DNA from: an uncultured Faecalibacterium sp.
GTDB lineage: Bacteria > Bacillota > Clostridia > Oscillospirales > Ruminococcaceae
Reading direction: 5' to 3'
Length of the DNA: 53,084 nucleotides
Assembly (NCBI GenBank): GCA_900551435.1
Contig: URVW01000006.1
Location: 1-53,084 of the forward strand
A program made the translations under genes and the position numbers. Below the pieces are notes generated by a model that was given only the letters and a program-made list of their open reading frames with translations, made no database searches and was not told the DNA's origin. Of the stretch, positions 22,863 to 31,576 are shown piece after piece. The number at the start of each line of letters is the position of its first letter. The stretch's first letter is position 1.

Positions 22863-23939
22863 ATGAAGCAAACGTTCCGCCGACGGGATATCTTCATCCT
22901 GCTGGGCGTGTTCTGTCTGGCCTTCGCGGTCGTGTTCGGCATCCAGCAGATCAGCGGCCGGATCGACGGTGTCGCGTCGATGGTCTTTGTTTTAGCAGTA
23001 TTTTTGATCTCGATGTATACAGATGGTTACATCTGGGGCGTCGCGGCTTCGCTGCTGGGCGTGCTGGCGGTGAACTTTGCGTTCCGCTCGCCCTATTTCG
23101 CTTTCAACTTCACCCTGCCGGAAAATCTGTTCTCCGGCGTGGTGATGCTGGTCGTCTCCATCATGACCAGCACCCTGACCACCCGCATCAAAAAGCAGGA
23201 ACAGCTTCGGATGGAGAGCGAGACCGAAAAAATGCGGGCCACCCTGCTGCGGGCCGTCTCGCACGATCTGCGCACCCCGCTGACTTCCATCTACGGCGCC
23301 TGTTCGACGGTCATCGAGAATTATGACTCGCTGGAAAAAGAGCAAAAATTAAAACTTCTTGGCGAAGCCTGTTCGGACGCCCAGTGGCTGAACCGAATGG
23401 TCGAGAACCTACTGTCGGTCACCCGCTTTGACAGCGAGAAAGTCTCGGTCCAGAAAACGCCCACGGTGCTGGAAGAGCTGATCGATACGGTCTTGGTCCG
23501 GTTCCAGAAGCGCTACCCGAACGTCAACGTTCAGGTGGACCTGCCCGACAGCTTCATCGTGATCCCGATGGACTCCATGCTGATCTCGCAGGTCCTGACC
23601 AATCTGCTGGAAAACGCTGTGCTCCACGCCGAGGGGATGACCAAGCTGACCCTCAAGGTGTTCACGCTGGGGAACCACGCCATCTTTGAGGTGTCGGACG
23701 ACGGCTGCGGCATCCCGAAAGAGCAGCTTCGGACCCTGTTCACGGGGGTCCTGCCCGCAGACCATTCGGCCGACAGCGGCAAGCATGGCATGGGCATCGG
23801 GCTTTCGGTCTGTGCCGCCATCGTAAAAGCCCACGGCGGCGAGATCAAGGCCGAGAGCCGCCCCGGCGAAGGAACGACCATTCGCTTCTGGCTGGAAACG
23901 GAACCCATCGAGACGGAGGAAAATGAAGATGAGCAATAA
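22863..23939 (+). CDS. Sensor histidine kinase, KdpD C-terminal type
   Basis: 358 residues. About four membrane helices in residues 10-105 form a DUF4118-like sensor region as in KdpD, but the large cytosolic KdpD and USP domains are absent. Then HisKA with AVSHDLRTPL (phospho-His 134), N-box NLLENAVLHA (Asn 251), G1 DDGCGIP (279-285) and G2 GMGIGLSV. AGGAGG lies 8 bases before the start. The response regulator start lies inside its last codons, so the pair is co-translated. Signal is unknown; K+ is possible by homology but kdpFABC is not adjacent. Confidence 0.92.
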   Translation: MKQTFRRRDIFILLGVFCLAFAVVFGIQQISGRIDGVASMVFVLAVFLISMYTDGYIWGVAASLLGVLAVNFAFRSPYFAFNFTLPENLFSGVVMLVVSIMTSTLTTRIKKQEQLRMESETEKMRATLLRAVSHDLRTPLTSIYGACSTVIENYDSLEKEQKLKLLGEACSDAQWLNRMVENLLSVTRFDSEKVSVQKTPTVLEELIDTVLVRFQKRYPNVNVQVDLPDSFIVIPMDSMLISQVLTNLLENAVLHAEGMTKLTLKVFTLGNHAIFEVSDDGCGIPKEQLRTLFTGVLPADHSADSGKHGMGIGLSVCAAIVKAHGGEIKAESRPGEGTTIRFWLETEPIETEENEDEQ

Positions 23940-24660
23940 TAAATTCAAGGTCCTGATCGTAGAGGACGAAGCCAATATCTGCAGCTTTATCCAGACCCTT
24001 CTGGAAACGAACGATTATCAGGCGCTGGTGGCCAACACCTGCTCGATGGGGCAGACGCTGTTCACCTCCCACAACCCGGACCTCGTCATTCTGGATCTCG
24101 GTCTGCCCGACCGGGACGGCGTGGAGCTGATCCGCTTCATCCGGCAGAAATATCTGACCCCCATCATCGTGCTGTCGGCCCGCACCACCGAGCAGGACAA
24201 GATCGAAGCGCTGGACCTCGGCGCAAACGACTACATCACCAAGCCCTTCGGGACCGGGGAGCTTCTGGCCCGGGTCCGTGCAGCCCTGCGGGTCACCCGC
24301 TACAGCAGCGTCGGGCCGAGCGGGGTGTTCAAGGCACAGGACCTGACCATCAACTACGAGCGCCGCAAGGTGTTCGTGGGCGAGGAAGAGATCAAGCTGA
24401 CCCAGACCGAATACAACATCGTGGCCTTCCTCTCGGAACATGCCGGACGGGTGATGACCTATGCCGCCATCGTCAAAGCCATCTGGGGCGACACCGACTG
24501 CGGCAGCACCAAAAAGCTGCAGGTCAACATGGCCAACATCCGCCGCAAGCTGGGCAGTCGCCCGGGCCTGAACACCTACATCCTCAACGAGCTGGGCGTA
24601 GGCTACCGGATGATCGATGAGGATGCCGACACAAAGCCGCTGGCTGAGGAGAATATATGA
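23929..24660 (+). CDS. Response regulator, KdpE/OmpR type
   Basis: 243 residues: a receiver domain with VEDEANI acidic pocket, phospho-Asp 56 in LVILDLGLPDRDG and the Lys of YITKPF near 105, then a winged-helix OmpR-type DNA-binding domain (about 140-235) with LTQTEYNIVAFL and VNMANIRRKLG. The start at 23929 gives 9 bases from GGAGG; an ATG at 23923 would be only 3 bases away. It overlaps the kinase end and its own stop overlaps the permease ATG, so all three genes are coupled and the permease is the likely main target. Confidence 0.92.
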   Translation: MSNNKFKVLIVEDEANICSFIQTLLETNDYQALVANTCSMGQTLFTSHNPDLVILDLGLPDRDGVELIRFIRQKYLTPIIVLSARTTEQDKIEALDLGANDYITKPFGTGELLARVRAALRVTRYSSVGPSGVFKAQDLTINYERRKVFVGEEEIKLTQTEYNIVAFLSEHAGRVMTYAAIVKAIWGDTDCGSTKKLQVNMANIRRKLGSRPGLNTYILNELGVGYRMIDEDADTKPLAEENI

Positions 24661-25973
24661 TCCTTGCGCTGCTCTTATTTGCTCTTACTTACGTTTTGAT
24701 CTTGTGTCTGCCGCAGTATCGCCCTTGGGCCGCCTTGGGCGGGGCTGCGGCCTTTTTGCTGCTGGGCATGGCGGGCGTCTACGACTTCACGCTCCAAGAC
24801 GCCGCACGGGCTGTAGATTTCAACGTTCTGCTCATGATGGCCGGCACGATGGGGACCGTCTCCCTGTTCATCGCCAGCAAAATGCCTGCCCGTCTGGCTG
24901 AACAGCTCATCGTCCGGGTCCCGAATGTGCGGTGGGCCGTCTGTGCGCTGGCGCTGTTCGCGGGATTCATCAGCGCCTTCGTGGACAATGTCGCCACCGT
25001 GCTGATGGTCGCGCCGGTAGGGCTTGCCATTGCCTGCAAGCTTCGCATCTCGCCGGTCCCGGTCCTCATTTCGATTGCCGTTTCTTCCAATTTACAGGGC
25101 GCGGCTACCCTTGTGGGTGACACCACCAGCATCCTGCTGGGCGGCTTTGCGAAAATGAACTTCTTTGATTTCTTCTGGATGGAAGGCCGTCCCGGGATCT
25201 TCTTCGGCGTCGAGCTGGGCGCGCTGGCATCGCTGGGCGTTCTGCTGTTCTTGTTCCGGAAGCAGACCCAGCCCATCTCCGCCGTCGTCGAGACCGAAGT
25301 GGAGGACGATGTTCCCACCGCGCTGATGCTGCTGACGGTCGGGCTGCTCATTCTGGCGTCCTTCCTCCCCTGCCCGGACGGCGGCTTTCTGAAAACGCTC
25401 TACGATCTGCGCAGCGGCCTGATCTGCATGAGCCTGTGCCTGTTCGGCGTCGCACGGACCTGTCTGCGCAGCAGGTCGTTCCGGCCGCTGGTCCAGACCG
25501 CCAAAGAGCTGGACTGCGACACCCTGCTTCTCCTGTTCGGGCTGTTCATCCTCATCGAAGGAGTCGGCAAGGCGGGTGTCCTCGATGCCGCCGCCGAGCT
25601 GTTCTATCAGTTTTCGGGCGACGACCCGTTCCGGCTGTATACGCTGCTGGTGTTCGTGTCGGTCCTGCTGTCCGCCTTCATCGACAACATCCCCTATGTC
25701 GCCACCATGCTGCCCGTCGTTCAGAGCATTGCCGCCCTGATGAACGGCGGCGCGGGCTTCCCGCCGGAGCTGTTCTATTTCGGACTTCTGACCGGCGCGA
25801 CCCTCGGCGGAAATCTGACGCCCATTGGGGCATCGGCCAACATCGCCGCCATCGGCATCCTCCGCAAGCACGGCGAGACGGTCCGCACCCGCGACTTTCT
25901 GCGCATCGGCATCCCCTTCACCCTGACCGCCGTTCTCACCGGCTATCTGTATCTGTGGTTCGTTTGGGGGTAA
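24657..25973 (+). CDS. SLC13 / ArsB-type ion transporter superfamily permease
   Basis: 438 residues with about 11 membrane helices. It belongs to the ion transporter superfamily (SLC13, ArsB, NhaD, CitM). Two inverted-repeat halves each contain a conserved Asn/Asp hairpin: FISAFVDNVATVLMVAPVGL and, in the second half, LLSAFIDNIPYVATMLPVV; AATLVGDTTSILLGG and LGGNLTPIGASANI are the matching re-entrant motifs. The substrate could be an organic anion, sulfate, arsenite or Na+; the sequence does not decide. The ATG overlaps the regulator stop (ATGA). The operon ends at the next terminator. Confidence 0.85.
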   Translation: MILALLLFALTYVLILCLPQYRPWAALGGAAAFLLLGMAGVYDFTLQDAARAVDFNVLLMMAGTMGTVSLFIASKMPARLAEQLIVRVPNVRWAVCALALFAGFISAFVDNVATVLMVAPVGLAIACKLRISPVPVLISIAVSSNLQGAATLVGDTTSILLGGFAKMNFFDFFWMEGRPGIFFGVELGALASLGVLLFLFRKQTQPISAVVETEVEDDVPTALMLLTVGLLILASFLPCPDGGFLKTLYDLRSGLICMSLCLFGVARTCLRSRSFRPLVQTAKELDCDTLLLLFGLFILIEGVGKAGVLDAAAELFYQFSGDDPFRLYTLLVFVSVLLSAFIDNIPYVATMLPVVQSIAALMNGGAGFPPELFYFGLLTGATLGGNLTPIGASANIAAIGILRKHGETVRTRDFLRIGIPFTLTAVLTGYLYLWFVWG

Positions 25974-25985
25974 AAAAGCATCAAA

Positions 25986-26023
25986 AAAGGGAGCTGCTCC
26001 ACATGGTGTGGAACAGCTCCCTT
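25986..26023. terminator. Bidirectional terminator between the permease and livF
   Basis: AAAGGGAGCTG and TCCAC pair with GTGGA and CAGCTCCCTTT with one internal mismatch. It serves the permease operon and the liv operon from opposite sides. Confidence 0.85.
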
Positions 26024-26035
26024 TGCTTTTTGGAT

Positions 26036-26749
26036 TTAACCGCCCAGATAGGCGCTGCGGACCCGCTCGTTCGTCAGCAGCTCTGCGCCGGTCCCCTCCA
26101 TGACGACACGGCCCGTCTCAAGGACGTAGGCGCGGTCTGCCACCGAAAGCGCCATCTGCGCGTTCTGCTCGACCAGCAGGATGGTCATGCCCTCTTTATG
26201 GACGTTCTGGATGATGTCGAAGATCTCCTGCACCAGCAGCGGCGACAGGCCCATCGACGGCTCGTCCAGCATCAGCATGGAAGCGTTGCTCATGAGCGCG
26301 CGGCCCATGGCCAGCATCTGCTGCTCGCCGCCGGACATCGTGCCCGCCATCTGCTTGCGGCGCTCTTTCAGGCGGGGGAACAGTTCAAAGATCTTCTCCT
26401 TGTTGCCCGCAATGGTGGAAGCGGGCTGGGTGTATGCGCCCATGTCCAGATTCTCTTCCACGGTCATATGCAGGAACACATGACGGCCTTCGGGAACATG
26501 CGCCAGACCGGCTTCCACGATCTTGTGGGCGCGGAGACCCTTGATGCTCTTGCCCTTGTACAGGACGTCGCCCGTTTTGGGGTGGAGCAAGCCGGAGACG
26601 GTTTTCAGCGTGGTGGATTTGCCCGCGCCGTTCGCACCGATCAGGGTGACGATCTCGCCCTCGTTCACTTCAAAGGAGACGTTCTTGACGGCGTGGATGT
26701 TGCCGTAGTAAACGTTGATATCCTCTACTTTCAGCATCGATTCAGCCAT
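26036..26749 (-). CDS. livF: Branched-chain amino acid ABC transporter, ATP-binding protein LivF
   Basis: 237-residue ATPase that powers uptake together with LivG. Walker A GANGAGKS at 38-45, Q-loop region near residue 90, signature TMSGGEQQML and Walker B LMLDEPSMGLSP, all intact; the ending RVRSAYLGG is characteristic of LivF. GGAGG lies 8 bases upstream. It starts 3 bases after livG and is last in the operon, followed by a terminator. Confidence 0.95.
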   Translation of the reverse strand: MAESMLKVEDINVYYGNIHAVKNVSFEVNEGEIVTLIGANGAGKSTTLKTVSGLLHPKTGDVLYKGKSIKGLRAHKIVEAGLAHVPEGRHVFLHMTVEENLDMGAYTQPASTIAGNKEKIFELFPRLKERRKQMAGTMSGGEQQMLAMGRALMSNASMLMLDEPSMGLSPLLVQEIFDIIQNVHKEGMTILLVEQNAQMALSVADRAYVLETGRVVMEGTGAELLTNERVRSAYLGG

Positions 26750-26752
26750 CGG

Positions 26753-27592
26753 TCAGCCCTCCTTCTTGCCCAGATATGCTTCAATGACCTGCGGGTTGTT
26801 GCGGATCTCGTCCGGCGTGCCCTTGGCGATGATGCGGCCAAAGTTCAGCACGGCGATGCCCTCGCAGATGCCCATGACCAGACTCATATCGTGCTCGATC
26901 AGCAGCACAGCGATGTTGAATTCATCGCGGATGCGGCGGATGGTCTCGGTCAGCTCTGCCGTCTCCGAGGGGTTCATACCGGCGGCCGGCTCGTCCAGAA
27001 GCAGCAGCTTCGGGCTGGTGGCCAGTGCACGCATGATCTCCAAGCGGCGCTGTGCGCCGTAGGGCAGACTGCCCGCCGTCGTGTTGGCGAGGTCGGCCAT
27101 GTGGAAGATGTCCAGCAGCTCGAGCGCACGCTCGGTGCACTTCTTTTCTTCCTTCCAGTAGTTGGGCAGACGGATGATCGACGAAGCCAGATCGTACTTC
27201 ATGGACTCATGCAGACCCACCTTGATGTTGTCGATGACCGACAGATCCTTGAACAGGCGGATGTTCTGGAAGGTACGGGCCACGCCCATGCGGTTGACCT
27301 GATAGGTCTTTTTGCCCGCCGTGGGCATGCCGTCGATCAGGATAGAGCCGCGGGTAGGCTGATACACGTTGGTCAGCAGGTTGAACACAGTGGTCTTGCC
27401 CGCGCCGTTGGGGCCGATCAGGCCGGTGATCTCGTTGCGGCCGATCATCAGGTTGAAGCCGTCCACCGCGGTCAGACCGCCGAAATCGATGCCCAGCTCA
27501 CGCACGTCGAGGATAGGCTTTTTGTCCTTATCGCGGTCGGTCAGGAAGCCGCCGGAGGGGACACTGTTCAGTCTTGTCTGGAACTCACTCAT
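26753..27592 (-). CDS. livG: Branched-chain amino acid ABC transporter, ATP-binding protein LivG
   Basis: 279-residue ATPase partner of LivF. It begins MSEFQTRLNSVPSGGFLTDR, an extended N-terminus, then LDVRELGIDFGGLTAVDGFN. Walker A GPNGAGKT, signature region LPYGAQRRLEI (LivG-type variant), Walker B LLLLDEPAAGMNP and the switch His in LLIEHDMSLVM are present; it ends VIEAYLGKK as usual for LivG. The ATG at 27592 is preferred over an in-frame GTG at 27601 because AAGGAGG is 9 bases before it. It overlaps the end of livM by 8 bases, indicating coupling. Confidence 0.95.
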   Translation of the reverse strand: MSEFQTRLNSVPSGGFLTDRDKDKKPILDVRELGIDFGGLTAVDGFNLMIGRNEITGLIGPNGAGKTTVFNLLTNVYQPTRGSILIDGMPTAGKKTYQVNRMGVARTFQNIRLFKDLSVIDNIKVGLHESMKYDLASSIIRLPNYWKEEKKCTERALELLDIFHMADLANTTAGSLPYGAQRRLEIMRALATSPKLLLLDEPAAGMNPSETAELTETIRRIRDEFNIAVLLIEHDMSLVMGICEGIAVLNFGRIIAKGTPDEIRNNPQVIEAYLGKKEG

Positions 27593-28610
27593 GGTCTGCA
27601 CCCTCCTTGTTCTTCTTCTGGAACAGTTCGCCGTTCATGACCTTTTCCACGATGCGGCTCATGGAGAAGTCGTAGCTGCCCAGCAGTCCGCCCGGGCGGA
27701 AGATCATCATGAGGATCAGCACCAGCGAATAGACCACCATGCGGTAGCTCTCAAAGCTGCGGGTCGCCTCGGGCAGGATGGTCAGCACCGTTGCCGACAG
27801 AATGGAGCCGAGCATAGAACCCATGCCGCCCAGAACGACCATGACCAGAATTTCGATGGACTTCATGAAGCCGAAGGTCGAGGGGTCCAGAACGCCCAGA
27901 TAGCATGCGTACAGACCGCCCGCCAGACCGGCAAATGCGGCCGAGAAGGCGAAGGCCATGACCTTATAATAAGTGGTCTGGATGCCGCAGCTCTCGGCGG
28001 CGATCTCGTTGTCTCGGATGGCGAAGATGGCACGGCCATGGCGGGACTTCATCATCGCATGGATGGCGAAGCAGGTGATGACCACGCAGAGGAACACGTT
28101 CCAGTAATTGGAGTACTTCGGGATATTCTTCAGGCCCTTTGCGCCGTAGAACAGCTTGAAGCCCAGCACATCGTCGATGTTGTTCAGGGTGATGCGGATG
28201 ATCTCGCCGAAGCCCAGTGTCAGGATGGCGAGGTAGTCACCGGTCAGGCGCAGGGCCGGGATGCCGATGAGGACGCCGAACAGACCGGCAACGACACAGG
28301 CCAGTGCCAGACCGATGGCAAACGAGATGCCGGCGGGCAGCGGGCTGTACTTCGTGAACAGCGCGCAGGTGTATGCACCCACAGCCATAAAGCCCGCGTG
28401 GCCCAGCGGCAGCTGGCCGAGGTAGCCGGTGGCCACGTTCAGGGACACGGCCAGAATGATATTGATGCCCACCGTCAGCAGGACTTTGTTCTGGTAAGTA
28501 GACAGAACGTTCTGAGTCAGGTAAGACAGGCCCACAAAGAGCAGCGCCACCAGCACCGCGTTCATCAGGTAGCGGACCGGCATTTTCAGGGTCTTGCGTT
28601 TCGTATTCAT
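27585..28610 (-). CDS. livM: Branched-chain amino acid ABC transporter permease LivM
   Basis: 341 residues with about nine to ten membrane helices. Family motifs: NIILAVSLNVATGYLGQLPLG, GHAGFMAVGAYTCALF, GIPALRLTGDYLAILTLGFGEI (contact with the ATPase) and VVLGGMGSMLGSILSA. One half of the membrane channel with LivH. AAGGGGG precedes the ATG. It lies 14 bases after livH and overlaps livG. Confidence 0.95.
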   Translation of the reverse strand: MNTKRKTLKMPVRYLMNAVLVALLFVGLSYLTQNVLSTYQNKVLLTVGINIILAVSLNVATGYLGQLPLGHAGFMAVGAYTCALFTKYSPLPAGISFAIGLALACVVAGLFGVLIGIPALRLTGDYLAILTLGFGEIIRITLNNIDDVLGFKLFYGAKGLKNIPKYSNYWNVFLCVVITCFAIHAMMKSRHGRAIFAIRDNEIAAESCGIQTTYYKVMAFAFSAAFAGLAGGLYACYLGVLDPSTFGFMKSIEILVMVVLGGMGSMLGSILSATVLTILPEATRSFESYRMVVYSLVLILMMIFRPGGLLGSYDFSMSRIVEKVMNGELFQKKNKEGADHE

Positions 28611-28624
28611 GATTCAGTCCCCCT

Positions 28625-29503
28625 TTACACCTTTTCCTGTACCTGACGGCCAAGGAAGCCCGTGGGCTTGACCAGCAGAACGATGATCAGGATCGCGAAC
28701 GTCACGGCGTCCTTCCATGCGGAAAGGCCGATGGCGGAAACGAAGCACTCGCACAGACCGATGGCGATGCCGCCGATCATGGCGCCCGGGATGGAGCCGA
28801 TGCCGCCCAGAACGGCTGCAACGAAGGCTTTCAGGCCCAGCATGGAACCCATGGTGGGGGTCGCCTGCGGGTAAGAGCAGCAGTACAGCACCGCACCGAT
28901 GCCGGCCAGCGCCGAGCCGACGGCAAACGTGAAGGAAATGGTGCTGTTGACGTTGATGCCCATCAGGCGGGCAGCGTCCATATCTTCCGAAACGGCACGC
29001 ATCGCCTTGCCCAGCTTGGTCTTCTGGACGAGGAAGGTCAGCACCAGCATAGACAGCACGGTGACCACCAGCGTGATGATGGAGGTCAGGCCCACAGGGA
29101 CCTTGCCGACATAGAACGTCTTGGCGTCAAAATAGGACGGGATGACCTTTGCGCCGGAACCCATGATCAGCTCAGCGGTGTACTCCAAGAAGAAGGACAC
29201 GCCGATGGCGGTGATCAGCAGCGAGATACGCGGCGCATTGCGCAGCGGGGTGTAGGCGACTTTTTCGATCACGACGCCCAGCAGCGTACAGACGATGATG
29301 GTTGCGCAGACGGCGGTGACCGGGCCAAGGCCCAGCTGGTTCATCACGAACCACGACATGTATGCGCCCACCATAATGACATCGCCATGGGCAAAGTTCA
29401 GCAGCAGGATGATGCCGTACACCATGCTGTAGCCCAGTGCGATCAGTGCATAGATGCTGCCCAGGGAAAGACCGTTGATCAGCTGACTAAAAAACACTGT
29501 CAT
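28625..29503 (-). CDS. livH: Branched-chain amino acid ABC transporter permease LivH
   Basis: 292 residues, about eight membrane helices. Typical LivH features: QLINGLSLGSIYALIALGYS at the start, NFAHGDVIMVGAY, DMDAARLMGINV (coupling-helix region) and LKAFVAAVLGGIGSIPGAMIGG. Partners LivM. AAAGGAAG precedes the start. It is 169 bases downstream of livK, from which it is separated by an internal terminator. Confidence 0.95.
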   Translation of the reverse strand: MTVFFSQLINGLSLGSIYALIALGYSMVYGIILLLNFAHGDVIMVGAYMSWFVMNQLGLGPVTAVCATIIVCTLLGVVIEKVAYTPLRNAPRISLLITAIGVSFFLEYTAELIMGSGAKVIPSYFDAKTFYVGKVPVGLTSIITLVVTVLSMLVLTFLVQKTKLGKAMRAVSEDMDAARLMGINVNSTISFTFAVGSALAGIGAVLYCCSYPQATPTMGSMLGLKAFVAAVLGGIGSIPGAMIGGIAIGLCECFVSAIGLSAWKDAVTFAILIIVLLVKPTGFLGRQVQEKV

Positions 29504-29565
29504 GGATTGATACTTCCTTTCTTTGCGGCGCAGCGGTGCGCCTTTTGGGGGATCACTTTTTTACC

Positions 29566-29601
29566 AAAAAAGCGGAGACAACCTGTTCCGGCGGTCTCCG
29601 C
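29566..29601 (-). terminator. Intercistronic terminator between livK and livH
   Basis: Minus strand GCGGAGAC pairs with GTCTCCGC around a loop of about 14 bases and is followed directly by TTTTTT. Partial read-through would give more binding protein than permease and ATPase, a common arrangement in ABC importers. Confidence 0.75.
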
Positions 29602-29672
29602 AATGGGTCCAATGTCAATGTTCTAAATCAAAAGCGGCTGCAAGCACCGGTGCTTGCGGCGGATGGCTTCGA

Positions 29673-30905
29673 TCAGAACATCTCCTTCAGTTCGGGCTTG
29701 CCATCGATGTAGGTCAGGATGGCAGTGCTCTTGACGGGATCGTGGTGCTCATCGAAGGTGAACGTACCAGTCAGGCCCTCGATCGTGCCGCCAGCGATGG
29801 CGTCGATGACTGCCTGCTTGTACTCGTCGGAGCCAGCCTCCAGACCAGCGTCCTCAGCGGCCTGAATGCCGTACAGAACGGTGGTAGCAGCATCGTAGCC
29901 CAAAGGAGCGAAGCCGTTGGGGTACTCCTCGCCGTACTCGGCCTTGTAAGCATCCTCGAAGTCGGAGGAAGCGCCCTTTGCGTAGTTTGCGCAGAAGAAG
30001 CTGTCCTTCAGCTGGTCAGCGGTCGCATAGCCTTCCAGACCATCCCAGCCGTCGCCGCCGAGGAACGGAACGGTCAGGCCGATGCTCTCCGCCTGAGACA
30101 GGATCTGACCCACTTCCTGATAGTAGTTGGGGCAGAACACGGTCTCGGGGCCTTTGCCCAGAATGCTGGTCAGCTGGGTCTTGTAATCGACGTCGCCGTC
30201 GGAGTAGCTCTCCTGATCGACGATCGTGCCTCCCTGTGCCTCGAACTCCTTGACGAAGTTCTCTGCCAGACCCTCGTTGTAGTCAGCGCCCTTCTTGAAG
30301 ATGACGGCTGCCTTGGTGTAGCCCAGCTTCTGATAGGCGTAATCGGCCATCTTGACGCCCTGGAACGGGTCGGTGAAGGTGGTGCGGAACACATTTGCGT
30401 TCACGGAATCGGTCTCGGCATCGTAGGTGACGGACTCAGCGGTCGCAGATGCGGTGACCATGGGCATGTTGTAATCTGCGCTCTCGGCAGCAACGGCCAG
30501 CGTAGGAGCGGTGGTCACGTCGCCGACCAGAGCGGTGATGCCCTGATCGCACATCTTGGTGAAGCAGGTGACGGCCTGAGTGGGGTCGCCTTGCTCATCC
30601 ATGGTGATGATCTCGATCTGCTTGCCGTTGATGCCGCCGGCCTCGTTGGCCTGCTTCAGGCGCAGGGTCGCACCGTTGACAACGGCCTGACCGTAGACAG
30701 AAACATCACCGGTCAGGGGTCCGAGGACGCCGACCTTGATGGTGTCGCCGGAAGCGGCAGCGCCGGCGGTGGAAGCAGCGGTCGAAGCTGCACCAGAAGA
30801 AGCAGCCGTGCTGGAAGAAGAACCGCCGCAAGCGGTCAGGACACCGGCAGCAGCCACAACACCGGCAGCAGCCAGGAAATTACGACGAGTAATCATCTTT
30901 TTCAT
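29673..30905 (-). CDS. livK: Branched-chain amino acid ABC transporter substrate-binding lipoprotein
   Basis: 410 residues, periplasmic-binding-fold type I (Peripla_BP_6). The N-terminus starts MKKMITRRNFLAAAG and reaches the lipobox AAGVLTACGGSS, so it is lipid-anchored at that Cys; a TRRNFL segment resembles a Tat motif. A low-complexity Ser/Ala linker follows, then the mature domain from IKVGVLGPLTGDVSVYGQA, with GGINGKQIEIITMDEQGDP typical of Leu/Ile/Val binders. AGGAGG lies 10 bases before the ATG at 30905; the upstream frame to 30968 lacks support. First gene of livKHMGF. Exact amino acid preference is unknown. Confidence 0.93.
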   Translation of the reverse strand: MKKMITRRNFLAAAGVVAAAGVLTACGGSSSSTAASSGAASTAASTAGAAASGDTIKVGVLGPLTGDVSVYGQAVVNGATLRLKQANEAGGINGKQIEIITMDEQGDPTQAVTCFTKMCDQGITALVGDVTTAPTLAVAAESADYNMPMVTASATAESVTYDAETDSVNANVFRTTFTDPFQGVKMADYAYQKLGYTKAAVIFKKGADYNEGLAENFVKEFEAQGGTIVDQESYSDGDVDYKTQLTSILGKGPETVFCPNYYQEVGQILSQAESIGLTVPFLGGDGWDGLEGYATADQLKDSFFCANYAKGASSDFEDAYKAEYGEEYPNGFAPLGYDAATTVLYGIQAAEDAGLEAGSDEYKQAVIDAIAGGTIEGLTGTFTFDEHHDPVKSTAILTYIDGKPELKEMF

Positions 30906-30992
30906 AATGTGTATCCTCCTGTTTGGAAGTATTTGCATAAAATGCGGAAAGCAGAGCCTTCTCCTCAAAGCGGCTCTGCTTTCGGTAGTTTC

Positions 30993-31021
30993 ATTATAGT
31001 CTCGTTCAAGGCGGTTCGCAA
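30993..31021 (-). promoter_or_regulatory. Promoter for livKHMGF
   Basis: Minus strand TTGCGA (31021-31016), 17-base spacer, TATAAT (30998-30993). The AT-rich 31022-31165 upstream shows nothing else I can name. Confidence 0.8.
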
Positions 31022-31165
31022 TTCACAAACCGTCCATACTTTTCCGGGCGTTTTCCGTCATTTCATGTGAAAGTACACAAAAATTTCCGTTTATTTTGGA
31101 TGTTTTTTCATTTCATTCAACTTGTTTCACCCTGAAATGAACGGTTTTCACACATGTCAAAAAGG

Positions 31166-31345
31166 TTACAGCGTCGTTTCTTTGTCCGCCATGGGCCGGA
31201 TCGTGGTCCGATAAAACACCACGGAAAGCCCGGTCCCGACGATCCAGCCCACCGGCCACGCCAGCCATGTGCCGCGGATGCCCATCGCGTTCGCAAACAC
31301 GACCGCCAGCGACACCCGCAGGAACAGGTCCGATTCGAGGGTAAT
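31166..31345 (-). pseudogene. C-terminal remnant of a MATE exporter gene
   Basis: In the frame ending at the TAA at 31168-31166 the minus strand encodes about 58 residues: TLESDLFLRVSLAVVFANAM, then GIRGTWLAWPVGWIVG, then GLSVVFYRTTIRP. This resembles the last two helices of MATE proteins. No start codon or upstream domain is in that frame. A ribosome-binding-like AAGGGGGAG and ATG just upstream (31352 region) are in a different frame, as if an internal deletion joined the gene start to its end. Non-functional as a transporter. Assignment is by eye and moderate. Confidence 0.5.
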
Positions 31346-31487
31346 TCCATTGTAACTCCCCCTTTTTCAAAGGCAAAGAACAATTTTGTGAGAAATCCGT
31401 ACAAAATTAAGCTTCCTGCCCTGTATGCGCTTCCCGCTTTCCGGGCACACTTGCAATGTTTACAGCCACAAACATCCCGGTTTCCTC

Positions 31488-31516
31488 TTGCACCGGGGCG
31501 CAGGACGTGGTAGGAT
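31488..31516 (+). promoter_or_regulatory. Promoter for eno
   Basis: TTGCAC (31488-31493), 17-base spacer, TAGGAT (31511-31516). Confidence 0.75.
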
Positions 31517-31576
31517 AAAAGCGGTTAGTTAGCATTGACTATCCACTTATGAAAAATGATCCCGGGAGGTTTTATC

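Noticed and set aside
22863..24660. Kinase and regulator as true KdpD and KdpE
   Set aside because: The kinase lacks the N-terminal KdpD and USP domains and there is no kdpFABC nearby, so I use the looser KdpDE-like description.
31113..31404. Minus-strand short frames with ATG and ribosome-like site over the MATE remnant
   Set aside because: Their translations (Cys/Arg/Gly-rich) match nothing, while the third frame, which lacks a start, resembles MATE; I treat the region as a pseudogene.
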